NCBI RefSeq assembly: GCF_002896875.1
Contig: NZ_CP023278.1
Coordinates: 1,674,001 to 1,738,000 of the forward strand
From: Nostoc sp. CENA543
Lineage (GTDB): Bacteria > Cyanobacteriota > Cyanobacteriia > Cyanobacteriales > Nostocaceae
Length of the DNA stretch: 64,000 bases
Direction of reading: 5' to 3'
The stretch's first letter is position 1, and the number at the start of each line of letters is the position of its first letter. Positions 53,115 to 62,848 of this stretch are shown here, piece after piece. The notes beneath the pieces are model-generated. The model made no database searches. It saw only the letters and a list, made by a program, of their open reading frames with translations, and was not told where the DNA came from. The position numbers and the translations under genes are program-made.

Positions 53115-53525
53115 ATGAAACGTCGTGATTTTTTGAATTGGGTTGGTTTGGGTTTGTTAGCTAGTAGCTTACCTGTAGCGATCGCAGCTTGTACTACTCA
53201 AACAACCGCATCAGGCGAATGGCAAACTGTTGGTACGGTTGCGGAACTAGATAAGGCTGGGAAATTACTCAAGGAAAACTTACCTGTTGGTTCTGTTTTA
53301 GTGGTGGGTACATCAAAATCAGCTAATTTAGTGGCTGTCAATCCCACCTGTACCCATAAAGGTTGTATCGTGGAATGGAAAGATGCCACCAAAAAATTTG
53401 TCTGCCCTTGTCATGGCGCAGAATATGGTGTTGATGGTACAGTACAGAAAGCTCCAGCTACGAAACCACTCAAAACTTACGCCGCCAAGATTGAGGGTAA
53501 TTCGGTCGTAGTTAAGCCCAGTTAG
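53115..53525 (+). CDS. Rieske [2Fe-2S] protein with Tat/lipoprotein signal
   Basis: 136 aa. The N-terminus MKRRDFLNWVGLGLLASSLP has a twin-arginine motif and the next residues end in a lipobox-like IAAC (Cys26), so it may be a lipid-anchored periplasmic or lumenal protein. The Rieske ligands are CTHKGC (Cys79, His81) and CPCHGAEY (Cys97, His100), with Cys84 and Cys99 as the usual disulfide. It is not a standard PetC because the N-terminal membrane helix is replaced by a cleavable signal. It is divergent from nirA, sharing the NtcA region, and 184 bp before the HEAT-repeat gene. Partner unknown. Confidence 0.85.
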   Translation: MKRRDFLNWVGLGLLASSLPVAIAACTTQTTASGEWQTVGTVAELDKAGKLLKENLPVGSVLVVGTSKSANLVAVNPTCTHKGCIVEWKDATKKFVCPCHGAEYGVDGTVQKAPATKPLKTYAAKIEGNSVVVKPS

Positions 53526-53709
53526 TGTAGGCAGGGGGGCAGAGGACAGGGAGACAAAGTAGACACGGTAGACACGGTAGAATTTTCCCAATTCCCAATC
53601 CCCAGCCTTTCAATTTTGGATTTGATTCAATCTAAAATCCAAAATCTAAAATCTAAAATTCCTAGTCCCCAATCCCCAATCCCCAATTTAAGAATTCAAG
53701 CAAGGTTTT

Positions 53710-54921
53710 GTGAATAATATCGGGCAGCTTTTGGTGCAAGCGCAGACAGCGCATAATGAGGCTGATTGGTCATCGCTAATTCAAGATTTACAACAATTGA
53801 TTTTGGTTAATGACTCAAAACATTCAGAGACACTAAATCCAGAACATCTGTTGGAATTAGCATTAAAAATTTTAGAGATGGGAGATTTTCAGCAGCGTTG
53901 GGATATTACCAAGGTGCTGACTCAATTGGGAACTATCGCCATTCCCTCATTGATTGCCATCTTAGAAGATGAAGATGCCGATGATGAATTACGCTGGTTT
54001 GCAGTGCGGATTTTAGGAGAGTATCAGCATCCAGATGCGATCGCTTCTTTAGTAGAATTATTACAAACTACTGAGGATGAAGAACTGCAAGCGATCGCCG
54101 CTACAGCACTGGGACGAATGGGAAATTTGGCGATTCCTTACCTTTGTGAACTTCTAAAGCCAGAAAATACTAGACTTTTAGCAGTGCGATCGCTTGCTTA
54201 TATTCGCAAGCTAGAAACTATCACACCACTATTGAGTGTAGTTAAAGACTCTCAAGTCGCAGTCAGACAAGCCGCTTTAGAAGCTCTCAGCAGTTTTCAT
54301 GATGAGCGTGTACCACCCGTACTTTTGAATGCGCTGGAAGATGTTGCTGCTGGTGTTAGATGTGTGGCTGTCAAAGGTTTAGGTTATCGTACTGATTTAG
54401 CCACTCAATTAGATTTAGTGGCTAAATTACAGCCTCGACTCTATGATTTTCATATTGAGGTTTGTTGTACTACTGCTGTAACCTTGGCGCGAATAGGTGG
54501 CGATGTAGCGACTCAGCATTTATTTACGGTTTTAATTTCACCCCATACACCGATTACTCTACAACTAGAAATCATCCGCGCCTTAATTTGGGTAGAAACA
54601 TTATTAGGTTTGGAATGTTTACAAACAGCACTCAATCAACTAACTTCACCCACAATCTGGCAAGAAGTTGTCACAGTTTTAGGCAGAGTCAGAAAACCAG
54701 AATTAATCACTAAAGGTACACAAATTTTGCTGGAAATGCTGGAAACACAGCATCCAGCCACTAAAATTACTGCTGTGAAAAGTGCGATCGCACTATCTTT
54801 AGGTCAGTTGGGTTGTCAAGATGCTACACCGTTATTAACTGCTATGCTGGGAGATGAAGATGAATTTGTTAGACTTCATGCGATCGCTGCACTCACAAAA
54901 CTAGGCATTCGTAGCGTGTAA
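53710..54921 (+). CDS. HEAT/PBS-repeat protein
   Basis: 403 aa from GTG 53710. Repeated about-30-residue helical pairs such as LGTIAIPSLIAILEDEDADD and ELRWFAVRILGEYQHPDAIA, LVELLQTTEDEELQAIAATA fit the E-Z/PBS lyase-type HEAT repeats found in cyanobacterial scaffold and phycobilin lyase proteins. No lyase motif can be claimed. It is soluble. A 32-bp gap to the Crp-family gene suggests one transcript with it. A partner-binding scaffold is the likely role. Confidence 0.8.
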   Translation: MNNIGQLLVQAQTAHNEADWSSLIQDLQQLILVNDSKHSETLNPEHLLELALKILEMGDFQQRWDITKVLTQLGTIAIPSLIAILEDEDADDELRWFAVRILGEYQHPDAIASLVELLQTTEDEELQAIAATALGRMGNLAIPYLCELLKPENTRLLAVRSLAYIRKLETITPLLSVVKDSQVAVRQAALEALSSFHDERVPPVLLNALEDVAAGVRCVAVKGLGYRTDLATQLDLVAKLQPRLYDFHIEVCCTTAVTLARIGGDVATQHLFTVLISPHTPITLQLEIIRALIWVETLLGLECLQTALNQLTSPTIWQEVVTVLGRVRKPELITKGTQILLEMLETQHPATKITAVKSAIALSLGQLGCQDATPLLTAMLGDEDEFVRLHAIAALTKLGIRSV

Positions 54922-54953
54922 AAATTTATCGTTTCGCACCCAATTTCGCCATT

Positions 54954-55631
54954 ATGACTTTGACTGAACGTGTCTTGGAAGTCAAACAATTTTTACATAA
55001 GACACCGATTTTTCAAGATATTTTAGATGAACAATTGCAAGCACTAGCTCATATTGCGATTCCCCAAACTTATCAAAAAGGAGAAACTCTTTTTTGGGAA
55101 GGAGACTCAGGAACAGGGTTTTTTATTGTCAAATCCGGCAGAATTAAAGTCTTTAAAGTAGCCAATGGAGGTAAAGAACAAATTCTGCACATTTTTGGCG
55201 CAGAAGAACACTTTGCTGAAGTTCCCGCCTTCGATGGCGGAAATTTCCCCGCATCCGCCGCCGCCTTAGAAAATTCGGAGGTGGTTTTTATTCCCAGAAC
55301 AGCATTTTTGATGGTTTTGCAACAACATCCTACACTAGCGATCGCTATGTTAGGAACATTTGCCCGACATTTACGCCGATTAGCGCATTTAGTCGATACC
55401 CTTTCGTTTCAGGAAGTTCCAGAACGCTTGACAAAATATTTATTAATGTTGAGCGATCGCCAAGGCAATGCTGATATAGTTGAACTCGATTTACCAAAAG
55501 GACAATTAGCTGCACTTCTAGGAACAATTCCCGAAACTCTATCCCGCGCCTTTTATAAACTCTCTCAATCTGGCATGATTGAAATAAACGGCACAAAAAT
55601 TAAGTTATCTCCTCAATTACGCCAACATTAA
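54954..55631 (+). CDS. Crp/Fnr family transcriptional regulator
   Basis: 225 aa. A cyclic-nucleotide-binding-type beta barrel (about 15-125; GETLFWEGDSGTGFFIVKSG, FAEVPAFDGGNFPASAAALE) and a C-terminal winged-helix HTH (LPKGQLAALLGTIPETLSRA, SGMIEINGTKIKLS). The sequence is unlike NtcA and resembles the DNR/NnrR branch, but the ligand cannot be fixed. No Cys set for an Fe-S cluster is seen. It follows the HEAT gene and may act on nearby genes; no operator was identified. Confidence 0.88.
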   Translation: MTLTERVLEVKQFLHKTPIFQDILDEQLQALAHIAIPQTYQKGETLFWEGDSGTGFFIVKSGRIKVFKVANGGKEQILHIFGAEEHFAEVPAFDGGNFPASAAALENSEVVFIPRTAFLMVLQQHPTLAIAMLGTFARHLRRLAHLVDTLSFQEVPERLTKYLLMLSDRQGNADIVELDLPKGQLAALLGTIPETLSRAFYKLSQSGMIEINGTKIKLSPQLRQH

Positions 55632-55665
55632 AATCAACAGGTTTGATGACATCCCGTTTTTTTAT

Positions 55666-56070
55666 TTACAAAGTTTCAATGGCTACAGGATGCCAAACTT
55701 CCCCATACTTTTCTTTTAAACCTTGCCAAGCTTCCACTTGTCCTGGTTCATATTCACCTGGTTTACCCCACTGCAAAAATATACTCAAAGCAGGTTCTTG
55801 CTTTTCATCTAAAAAGCGAATTGCATAAGTTGTAAAATTACCTCTTTTTGCTTCTCCAGTTTCAAATTTCACTTGTGTAATTTTGTCCATATTCAAATGA
55901 AATTCAAAACCCTCTGTGTGCATATTGGCATATTTACCCTTGGGTAATTCTGCATAAAAGAGTTTTTCTATTTTTCCCCTTGCTTCTAAAACTGCTGCAC
56001 TACTAGTCACAATTAACCGCAGTGTTCCCAAACTTTCACAAGCTTCTAAAAATTCTTTTAAATTAGACAC
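55666..56070 (-). CDS. ChuX/HutX-type heme-utilization family protein
   Basis: 134 aa from GTG 56070 (codes SNLKEF...). The core ANMHTEGFEFHLNMDKITQV and RFLDEKQEPALSIFLQWGKP matches the HutX/HuvX/ChuX family, which bind or degrade heme. Cyanobacterial members are uncharacterised. It is convergent with the Crp-family gene (34 bp apart) and 107 bp downstream of phoH on the same strand. Confidence 0.75.
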   Translation of the reverse strand: MSNLKEFLEACESLGTLRLIVTSSAAVLEARGKIEKLFYAELPKGKYANMHTEGFEFHLNMDKITQVKFETGEAKRGNFTTYAIRFLDEKQEPALSIFLQWGKPGEYEPGQVEAWQGLKEKYGEVWHPVAIETL

Positions 56071-56127
56071 AGTTAATACCCTCTTTTATCAATTCAAAAT
56101 TCAAAATTCCGTTGCTGTTCCCTGTTC

Positions 56128-56178
56128 TCCAATGACTAATGACTAATGACTAATGACTAATGACTATTGACTAATAAC
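56128..56178. repeat. Heptamer array at the phoH 3' end
   Basis: Seven tgactaa-type units adjoining the phoH stop codon. Confidence 0.85.
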
Positions 56179-57131
56179 TACTGCTCATATTTTTCGTACG
56201 CGCTCACAATGCGCTGTACTAAAGGATGACGCACAACATCTTTTTGCGTAAACTCCGAAAAAGCAACCCCTTCAACATGCTTTAAAATTTGCAAAGCTAC
56301 CGCTAAACCTGATTGTTGATTCATGGGTAAATCAGTTTGTGTGATGTCACCTGTAATTACCATGCGTGAACGGAAACCCAAGCGAGTTAAAACCATTTTC
56401 ATTTGCGCGGGTGTAGTGTTTTGGGCTTCATCCACAATCACAAAAGCATGGTTTAAAGTCCGTCCCCGCATATAAGCTAATGGCGCAACTTCAATAATTC
56501 CCCGTTCAATTAGGTTAGCTACTTTTTCTTGATCAACAAACTCATAAATGGCATCGTAAAGAGGACGCAGATAGGGGTCAATTTTCTGTTGTAAGTCTCC
56601 TGGTAAAAATCCCAGTCTCTCGCCAGCTTCTACAGCCGGACGGGTTAAGATGAGTTTCTCGACTTGATTGGTGAGGAGTGCTTGAACTGCAATCACGACA
56701 GCTAAATAAGTCTTACCTGTTCCCGCAGGGCCAGTACAGAAGGTTAAGTCATGCTGACGAATTTGGTCAATGTACTGGCGTTGTTTAAAGGTTTTGGCAC
56801 GAACTTCATCGCCACGACGAGTTTTGGCTAATACATCTCGCTGTAATTGTTGCAGTTCTTCTTGGCGATTGGTGTCTAAAGCTTGACGTGCGGTTGCAAT
56901 ATCGGCACTGGAGATAATATTGCCATGAATCCAGATATTTTCTAGCGATCGCACTAATCTAGCGGCTAATTCTTTTTGTGCATCTGTACCAGAAATATAT
57001 AATTCTTGCCCACGCAGGACTAAGTTAGCTCCCGTTTGTTTGGCTAAGATTTTTAGGTTTTCTTCTCTATCACCTGCTAAAGCGATCGCACTGGAAACGT
57101 TAGGCAGCTGAATTATTAAGGCATCTGCCAT
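56178..57131 (-). CDS. phoH: PhoH family ATPase
   Basis: 317 aa. An N-terminal KH-like part (1-95), then a P-loop ATPase: Walker A CTGPAGTGKTYLA, Walker B HAFVIVDEAQNT, sensor GDITQTDLP and LTRLGF. The family is YbeZ/PhoH, linked to phosphate starvation and ribosome/RNA work. Length fits. ATG 57131. It lies upstream of the HutX-like gene and downstream of rpsU on the same strand. Confidence 0.95.
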   Translation of the reverse strand: MADALIIQLPNVSSAIALAGDREENLKILAKQTGANLVLRGQELYISGTDAQKELAARLVRSLENIWIHGNIISSADIATARQALDTNRQEELQQLQRDVLAKTRRGDEVRAKTFKQRQYIDQIRQHDLTFCTGPAGTGKTYLAVVIAVQALLTNQVEKLILTRPAVEAGERLGFLPGDLQQKIDPYLRPLYDAIYEFVDQEKVANLIERGIIEVAPLAYMRGRTLNHAFVIVDEAQNTTPAQMKMVLTRLGFRSRMVITGDITQTDLPMNQQSGLAVALQILKHVEGVAFSEFTQKDVVRHPLVQRIVSAYEKYEQ

Positions 57132-57362
57132 AGTTATTGTTTAATGTGTGAGGGGCAATTTTTAACAAAAGTTGATTACTTTCGTGAGTTTTTTATTATT
57201 TTACTAAGGTCTATTTTTATACTATCTTACAATTAAAAATCTGGCTCATCTTTAGTTTTATTTAGTTTAAATTTATGAATATTCTTATTATTAAATTCTG
57301 ATATTTAGCCAGTAGAGACGCGATCGCATCTCTACTTTACTTGAGGTTGTAACTACATTAGT

Positions 57363-57539
57363 TTAGTAGCGTCCACCTCTACGTGCTGTTTCTGCTTTGC
57401 GTTTACGGCGCAAGCTAGGTTTTTCGTATCGTTCCCGACGTTTAACTTCCGATAAAATGCCGGCTTTTTGAATTTTTCTTTTAAAACGTCTAATTGCTGA
57501 GTCAATAGACTCATTTTCACCTAAACGAACTTCAGCCAC
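57363..57539 (-). CDS. rpsU: 30S ribosomal protein S21
   Basis: Found by hand; 58 aa from GTG 57539. Translation: [40 protein letters not shown] and [18 protein letters not shown], the S21 family with its basic tail. An AGGAGGT Shine-Dalgarno site lies at 57551-57557. S21 is a small-subunit protein near the anti-SD helix. It lies between phoH and khpA on the same strand. Confidence 0.95.
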   Translation of the reverse strand: MAEVRLGENESIDSAIRRFKRKIQKAGILSEVKRRERYEKPSLRRKRKAETARRGGRY

Positions 57540-57861
57540 TCCCTGGTTTCACCTCCTGAGAGAGATTATCAGAGTTGTGTATCAGCATCACTAACTGTCT
57601 ATAGTGGTAACTTTGAAAGGAAATTCCCAAAAGATTTTTCATCTTGAGAGTTTTTCCTGTATTTTTCTGGAAGATTCTGAGCGGAGGCGAGTTAAAAAGG
57701 CAAAAGTTCAAGGGTAAAAGGCAAAATAAGAAGTAGTATCACCAGAGTTACAAACCCCTAATTTTATTTCAATTACCTAATTTCCATTACGGTAACTGTC
57801 TTTTTCCTGTTTCCTTTTTCCTTTTTCCTTTAACCGCTCAGGCTTCTTATTTATTTTTAAC
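57540..57861. other. Intergenic region between khpA and rpsU
   Basis: About 320 bp. It contains the rpsU ribosome site and leader, and near 57800-57830 a run of 'tttcc' repeats. No further gene seen. Confidence 0.6.
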
Positions 57862-58284
57862 CTAACGGGAGCGGGGTTTAACAACAGGTCTTGATGAATT
57901 ACGCCGTTCTCGTGTTCTGGGAGTAGGCGATCGCTCTGGCTGATCTTCTTCAGCAGACAAACCTTCCCGTCCGGGGTTGGTGTTGCCATAAATATCCAGG
58001 TAAACTGTTTGTTGCGACAGTTGCGCCGCCGCAGCAATCACTGTCCTAATTGCCTGAATATTCCTGCCTCCCCGGCCAAAGACTTTCCCTTTATCGGTAC
58101 TTTCAAAGGCGATGCGAATCCAAACCCGTTTTAAGGTTTGAGACATTTCACAATCAACACTTAAAGAATCTGGAAACTCTAAAAATGGCTGCATCAAAAA
58201 TTTGACTAGCCCAACATAGTTAGGGCTAGCTGTTGCTGCTGTGGGATTATGATGCGGTTGTGGCACTGACCTGTTCAAAGACAT
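57862..58284 (-). CDS. khpA: KH-domain RNA-binding protein, KhpA type
   Basis: About 140 aa. A single KH domain with [20 protein letters not shown] (GxxG loop GRGG) and a Pro/Arg/Ser-rich C-terminal tail. In other bacteria KhpA pairs with KhpB to bind RNA and control cell size. The start is uncertain: ATG 58284 overlaps rpsP by 38 bp; a GTG 18 bp on is possible. The gene order ffh-rpsP-KH is conserved in bacteria. Confidence 0.85.
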   Translation of the reverse strand: MSLNRSVPQPHHNPTAATASPNYVGLVKFLMQPFLEFPDSLSVDCEMSQTLKRVWIRIAFESTDKGKVFGRGGRNIQAIRTVIAAAAQLSQQTVYLDIYGNTNPGREGLSAEEDQPERSPTPRTRERRNSSRPVVKPRSR

Positions 58285-58507
58285 TGGCTTTTTGTAAGAT
58301 GCGACGTACTGTGTCAGTAGGTTGTGCGCCTTGCTGTAGTCGCTTGACGATGCCGGGGACATCCAACCGCACTTCGTCGGTTCTGGGGTTATAGAAGCCC
58401 AGTTCTTCTAAAGGACGGCCATCGCGGCGAGAGAGACTATTCATAGCGACAATGCGGTAGCTCGCTTCCCGCTTTTTACCGTATCGCTTCAAGCGCAATT
58501 TGATCAT
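58247..58507 (-). CDS. rpsP: 30S ribosomal protein S16
   Basis: 86 aa, [20 protein letters not shown] and [20 protein letters not shown], the S16 family in full. It is a small-subunit assembly protein. ATG 58507. It lies 259 bp downstream of ffh and overlaps khpA by 38 bp. Confidence 0.97.
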   Translation of the reverse strand: MIKLRLKRYGKKREASYRIVAMNSLSRRDGRPLEELGFYNPRTDEVRLDVPGIVKRLQQGAQPTDTVRRILQKANVFEQVSATTAS

Positions 58508-58766
58508 GGTTGAAGAATCATTCTCCTATTCGTGGATAGTTTCAGGAAGCGACCCGTTTAAAGTCATAACTTCCCATACTGAAATGCTAATTTTAGCACT
58601 TGTCTATGGTTTACGGCTATGATTTCTCAGAGGAAATTGGGTATAGGGCTAATCAATTCAAAATTCAAAATTCAAAATGAAAGAAATTTTATTGGGCATG
58701 GGGCATAGGGCATGAGGGTAAATTTTCCCCTACACCCTTACACCCTCATACCCCTAAACCCTTAGC

Positions 58767-60245
58767 TTAAAGATTCCCAAACCCTTTTTTCTTCTTATCT
58801 TTGGGTTTTTTCTTCTTCGCGCCGCCGCCACCGTTATAGCCGCGCCAGCCAGGGGCTGCGGGACGGCCGCCGCCCATACCAGCGAAGGCGTTACCCATAC
58901 CGCCACCACCGAACATTCCGGGCATTCCTCCTGGCATTCCAGGGAAGCGACCTTGACCCATTTGTTGCATGAGCGATCGCATTTTTTGGAAATCAGCTAC
59001 TAATTTACTTACGTCGGCTTCTCCATAACCCGAACCTTTAGCAATTCGCCGCCTTCTACTTGGTGAACTCGCCAGTAAATCTGGGTCGCGGCGTTCTTCT
59101 ATAGTCATGGAGTTGATCATGGATTCACAGCGTTTTAACTGAGTTTCGCCGTGTTTTAGCTGATCATCAGAAAGTTTACCCATCCCTGGAATCATCTTGA
59201 GGATTCCCCCCAATGACCCCATATTTTTCAACAGGCGCAGTTGCTTGACGAAATCGGTAAAGTCAAATTTCGCTGACAGGATTTTCTCCTGCATTTTTTC
59301 TGCGTCTGCTAGGTCGATTTCTTCTTGGGCTTTTTCTACTAAGGTGAGAACGTCACCCATCCCCAGAATTCGAGAAGCCATACGGTCTGGGTAAAAGGGT
59401 TGTAGGGCTTCGACTTTTTCCCCTACACCCACAAATTTAATCGGCGCGCCGGAAATTTGCCGTACTGACAACGCTGCCCCACCACGGCTATCACCATCCA
59501 TTTTGGTGAGAATTGCGCCAGTGATACCGATTTGTTCATGGAAGGTACGGGTAAGATTTGCTGCTTCTTGACCCGTCATGGAATCCACGACTAACAGAGT
59601 TTCGTGGGGTTCGACTGTGGCTTTGATGCGGGCTAATTCCGCCATCATATCAGCGTCAATTTGCAGACGACCTGCGGTATCTATAATAACTGTGTTTACA
59701 CCTTCCGCCTGGGCGCGTTCCACCCCTTGACGGGCAATTTCTACGGGGTCTGCATCGCTTCCCATGTCAAAAACAGGGACATCAATTTGCTTACCAAGGG
59801 TAATTAACTGGTCGATAGCGGCGGGACGATATACGTCTGTAGCTACTAACAGGCAACTACGCTCTAATTTGCGTAAATGTAGGGCTAACTTAGCGGTGGC
59901 TGTGGTTTTACCAGTACCTTGTAAACCAGCCATTAAAACGATAGTCGGTTTTTGTGCAGCTTCCGCTAGGGGAACATTCTCTTCCCCCATCACTTGCACT
60001 AACTCATCGTAGACAATTTTGATGAATTGCTGGTCAGGACGCACACCGCTAATGACTTCGGCCCCCTGCGCCTTGGCTTCAACTTCGCTAATAAAATCTT
60101 TGACTACCTGGAGATTAACGTCTGCTTCCAACAGGGCGCGGCGCACTTCCCGCAAAGCATCTTGGATATTAGATTCCGAAATTTTATCTTGACCGCGTAG
60201 TTTCTTCCAGGCGGATTCTAAACGTTCAGCTAATGCGTCAAACAT
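58767..60245 (-). CDS. ffh: Signal recognition particle protein (SRP54)
   Basis: 492 aa. The N and G domains carry GLQGTGKTTATAKLA (G1), DTAGRLQIDADMM (G3) and TKMDGDSRGGAALS (G4/G5). The M domain (about 300 on) has the Met-rich, Gly-rich end (MRSLMQQMGQGRFPGMPGGM) and a basic tail (KKKKPKDKKKKG). Binds SRP RNA and signal peptides to deliver proteins to the membrane. ATG 60245. Gly- and Pro-rich end longer than in E. coli, as in other cyanobacteria. Confidence 0.97.
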   Translation of the reverse strand: MFDALAERLESAWKKLRGQDKISESNIQDALREVRRALLEADVNLQVVKDFISEVEAKAQGAEVISGVRPDQQFIKIVYDELVQVMGEENVPLAEAAQKPTIVLMAGLQGTGKTTATAKLALHLRKLERSCLLVATDVYRPAAIDQLITLGKQIDVPVFDMGSDADPVEIARQGVERAQAEGVNTVIIDTAGRLQIDADMMAELARIKATVEPHETLLVVDSMTGQEAANLTRTFHEQIGITGAILTKMDGDSRGGAALSVRQISGAPIKFVGVGEKVEALQPFYPDRMASRILGMGDVLTLVEKAQEEIDLADAEKMQEKILSAKFDFTDFVKQLRLLKNMGSLGGILKMIPGMGKLSDDQLKHGETQLKRCESMINSMTIEERRDPDLLASSPSRRRRIAKGSGYGEADVSKLVADFQKMRSLMQQMGQGRFPGMPGGMPGMFGGGGMGNAFAGMGGGRPAAPGWRGYNGGGGAKKKKPKDKKKKGFGNL

Positions 60246-60572
60246 ATCTTAGTTACAGTTATTGAGCCAATGGGGATGTCCGAATCACCGTTTGGGTGCG
60301 ATTCAGAATTTGTGAATTTTGAATGTGCTATCTACCAGCTTAGTAGTTTTTTCCCTAACTTGAGCAGTTGAAGGTTATGGATATGGTATGTGGCGATCGC
60401 ACATACAGAACTTAGGGCAAGACCGCATAGTCTCATTCGGGTAGAGTGAATTGATAGATTACATCATTTAACTTCTGTAATAAATTTTATTACAAAAAAT
60501 CCTCAATTTTCATTTCAACATTATTGAACACGAGTATAATCAGCCAGGAAATTTTTGTGATATGGGGTCAAC
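60246..60572. other. Divergent intergenic region ffh/hypothetical
   Basis: About 330 bp, AT-rich, one HIP1 site near 60395. No gene or clear regulatory motif found. Confidence 0.5.
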
Positions 60573-61283
60573 ATGATTGCAGATGCAATAAAACTGATAG
60601 AGTTTATATCAGGTCAATTGTCAAAAGCTCAAGAGAAAAAAGAAAAATTATTAGAACAATTTGTTGAGCCTGCTTACTCAAAATTCCAGGTAATTCATGA
60701 AGATTATCTCAACGCTTGTCGTAGATACTGGGAATCAATTAGATATGATGAACCTCTGAATCTTGCAAAAGTTATTAATGAAATTGATCAAGATGTCAGA
60801 TTTGCTCCTCATGAATCAAGAATAGAATTGTTAGCTTCTTTACAAGCAAACGACCCTGATTTCCAAGATTTTATTGATAGTATTAAAAATTATTTATTAG
60901 CCTCTCAAGAGGCTGTTAGGGGAACAATCGTTTACAACCCCCCTGCAAGTAGAAGAGTAACAGGACTTAAAACAAACTTATTGCAAGCACTTGAGAGACA
61001 CTCTAAAAATAGATGGCAAATATCACCAGAAGAAATTGCGGCTTTAAAGCGGGGCAAGATTGTGTTGCCTTATTCTGTTCATTTCACGATGGATTTAGAG
61101 CCTAACAACCCTTTACGGAACATCAGTGATGATCCTGAAGAAGCAATGAAAAGTTTTGATGAATACATTCGTTATCGCGCATTAGCATATGTGGAATGTT
61201 TCATCGCAATTCTGCAAAGAGATTATGCTGAAGTTAGTAATAGTTATTGGGCATTAAAGCATCAACTCCAAGGTATTAACTAA
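60573..61283 (+). CDS. Hypothetical helical protein
   Basis: 236 aa from ATG 60573. Predicted mostly helical and charged (SGQLSKAQEKKEKLLEQFVE, KVINEIDQDVRFAPHESRIE, EAMKSFDEYIRYRALAYVEC). No signal, membrane span or recognised motif. Wording resembles small accessory ORFs of unknown function. Codon use and AT-richness look higher than neighbours by eye, which might mark transfer. It stands alone. Confidence 0.55.
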   Translation: MIADAIKLIEFISGQLSKAQEKKEKLLEQFVEPAYSKFQVIHEDYLNACRRYWESIRYDEPLNLAKVINEIDQDVRFAPHESRIELLASLQANDPDFQDFIDSIKNYLLASQEAVRGTIVYNPPASRRVTGLKTNLLQALERHSKNRWQISPEEIAALKRGKIVLPYSVHFTMDLEPNNPLRNISDDPEEAMKSFDEYIRYRALAYVECFIAILQRDYAEVSNSYWALKHQLQGIN

Positions 61284-62185
61284 GGCTGAAGTAGATTTAC
61301 TGTCACGGAAGTATTCCCTTTTGAAAGCCACATTTGGCGATTATATTTAAGTAAAAATAATGCTCTTATGGGCTTATATCCCGTCTGGTGAGGGCTATAA
61401 GCTCTCACCACAAGAACTTATTTTGGCATCACTTTAAGTTTGCCACACCAGTAGTTCAGTTAATACACCCGCATCCTAGGTGAGAAGTAAAGTAGCGATC
61501 GCTGACTTTATATAGTTTATTGTTATAACAATACCATTTTGAATTTCTTAAATTTATATATAAACACAGTAGTGGATAAATGGGACTCGACAACATCAGT
61601 AAATAGTCGGGTTTTTGGTTGAAGGCATATTTCTATTGCCCAGTCTCAAGAATGTATTCTTTTAGAGTAAATTAACCCAAGTAAAAATATTTTTTGGGCA
61701 GAATCTCCAGCTTTAAAAAAAATTATTGCTTTTTTTGTAAAAAATTATGAAAACAGATAAAACACTTAAGTAAAAAATCTCAAAACGCCACAGGACAGTT
61801 AGAACATTTAAAAGTTTTTTGTGACTTCCTATACCGTTATTCAATGAATCAGCATTATTGCCATTAATTTGTCAATTCGTACATTTAGTAAAAATAAATA
61901 CGATTTTTTCTGTTTACAAATTTGGCAAATTATCTCATCATAGCCAAACAATAATCAAGACAACTAACTGCGCCTTATGTATTTCAAAACCTGAGTGCGT
62001 AAAGCTTTAGTTGCAAATCTTTAGCTCACTTTATGGGCAGTAAGAAATCTTGACAACACTTGTAATCTATCAAAAATGGAATTGCTTGGCGGATAAATCA
62101 ATTTCAACGAAACTCTGCGACAAATGACTCCCAACTGAATATCCATATTTTACCAGTTACTAACACATCCAACCAGAAAATAATC
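61284..62185. other. Long AT-rich gene-free stretch
   Basis: About 900 bp. A hairpin tggtgag/ctcacca (61386-61410) may end the previous gene. The rest is AT-rich with T-runs and no coding feature. It could hold the promoter of the phytochelatin-synthase-like gene. Confidence 0.5.
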
Positions 62186-62752
62186 ATGAAAGACTTCGAT
62201 AATATTCAATTAGCAGAATTCCAACAACCGATTCGTTGTTGTAATGTTACAGCCCTGGCTTATGCCATGACTTCTTTAGGTTTTACAGCTACAGTTGATG
62301 ATATTTTCTATGTGACGAAGCTACCGATCGCCTCCGTGTTAGATGATGGTATGACCTTGGCTGAAACCTACGACACTTGTGTGAAATATGTAGAAAATGC
62401 CAATTTACCACTAACTGTGAATTTGGAATATTTTGATAATCCATCAATGACGATGGAGAAGTTCACAGACATTGTAGAAAAGGCTGTGGTAGATGCCAAT
62501 GATATTCATATTCTCAATTTCAACACTAAAATTGCTCACAATAACCCCAACTTAGAAGGGGGACATTTTTCACTGTTAGCAGACTATAACCCTAGTTCTC
62601 AAGAAATCATGATTGCAGATACCAATCCCAAGCGATACACTCGCTTTTGGAAATGTCCCATAGACCGGATGTATAAAGCTTGTGTGGATAAAGATTCAGC
62701 CTGCGATCGCTCCCGTGGGATGATTATTTTGCAAAAGGCTTCCCTGAACTAA
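62186..62752 (+). CDS. Phytochelatin-synthase-like cysteine peptidase
   Basis: 188 aa. Distant but clear agreement with the phytochelatin synthase catalytic domain: RCCNVTALAYAMTSLGF (Cys19 as nucleophile), DDGMTLAETY, EGGHFSLLADYNPSSQEIMI (His127) and the following ADTNP (Asp145), then FWKCPIDRMYKACVDKDSAC and RGMIIL. The 18-residue His-Asp spacing is exactly that of plant PCS (His162-Asp180) and Cys-His is 108 residues here against 106. The plant enzyme makes phytochelatins from glutathione; bacterial short forms mainly hydrolyse glutathione. It is followed after 96 bp by a large gene that may share its transcript. Confidence 0.8.
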   Translation: MKDFDNIQLAEFQQPIRCCNVTALAYAMTSLGFTATVDDIFYVTKLPIASVLDDGMTLAETYDTCVKYVENANLPLTVNLEYFDNPSMTMEKFTDIVEKAVVDANDIHILNFNTKIAHNNPNLEGGHFSLLADYNPSSQEIMIADTNPKRYTRFWKCPIDRMYKACVDKDSACDRSRGMIILQKASLN

Positions 62753-62848
62753 AGTATCTCCTAGCATAAGTCCAAAAACCTTTATTCATTAGGTACAAGC
62801 GGCCTTTTACCTACAAGTACAACAATTACCCAAAACCAAATAGAGAAT

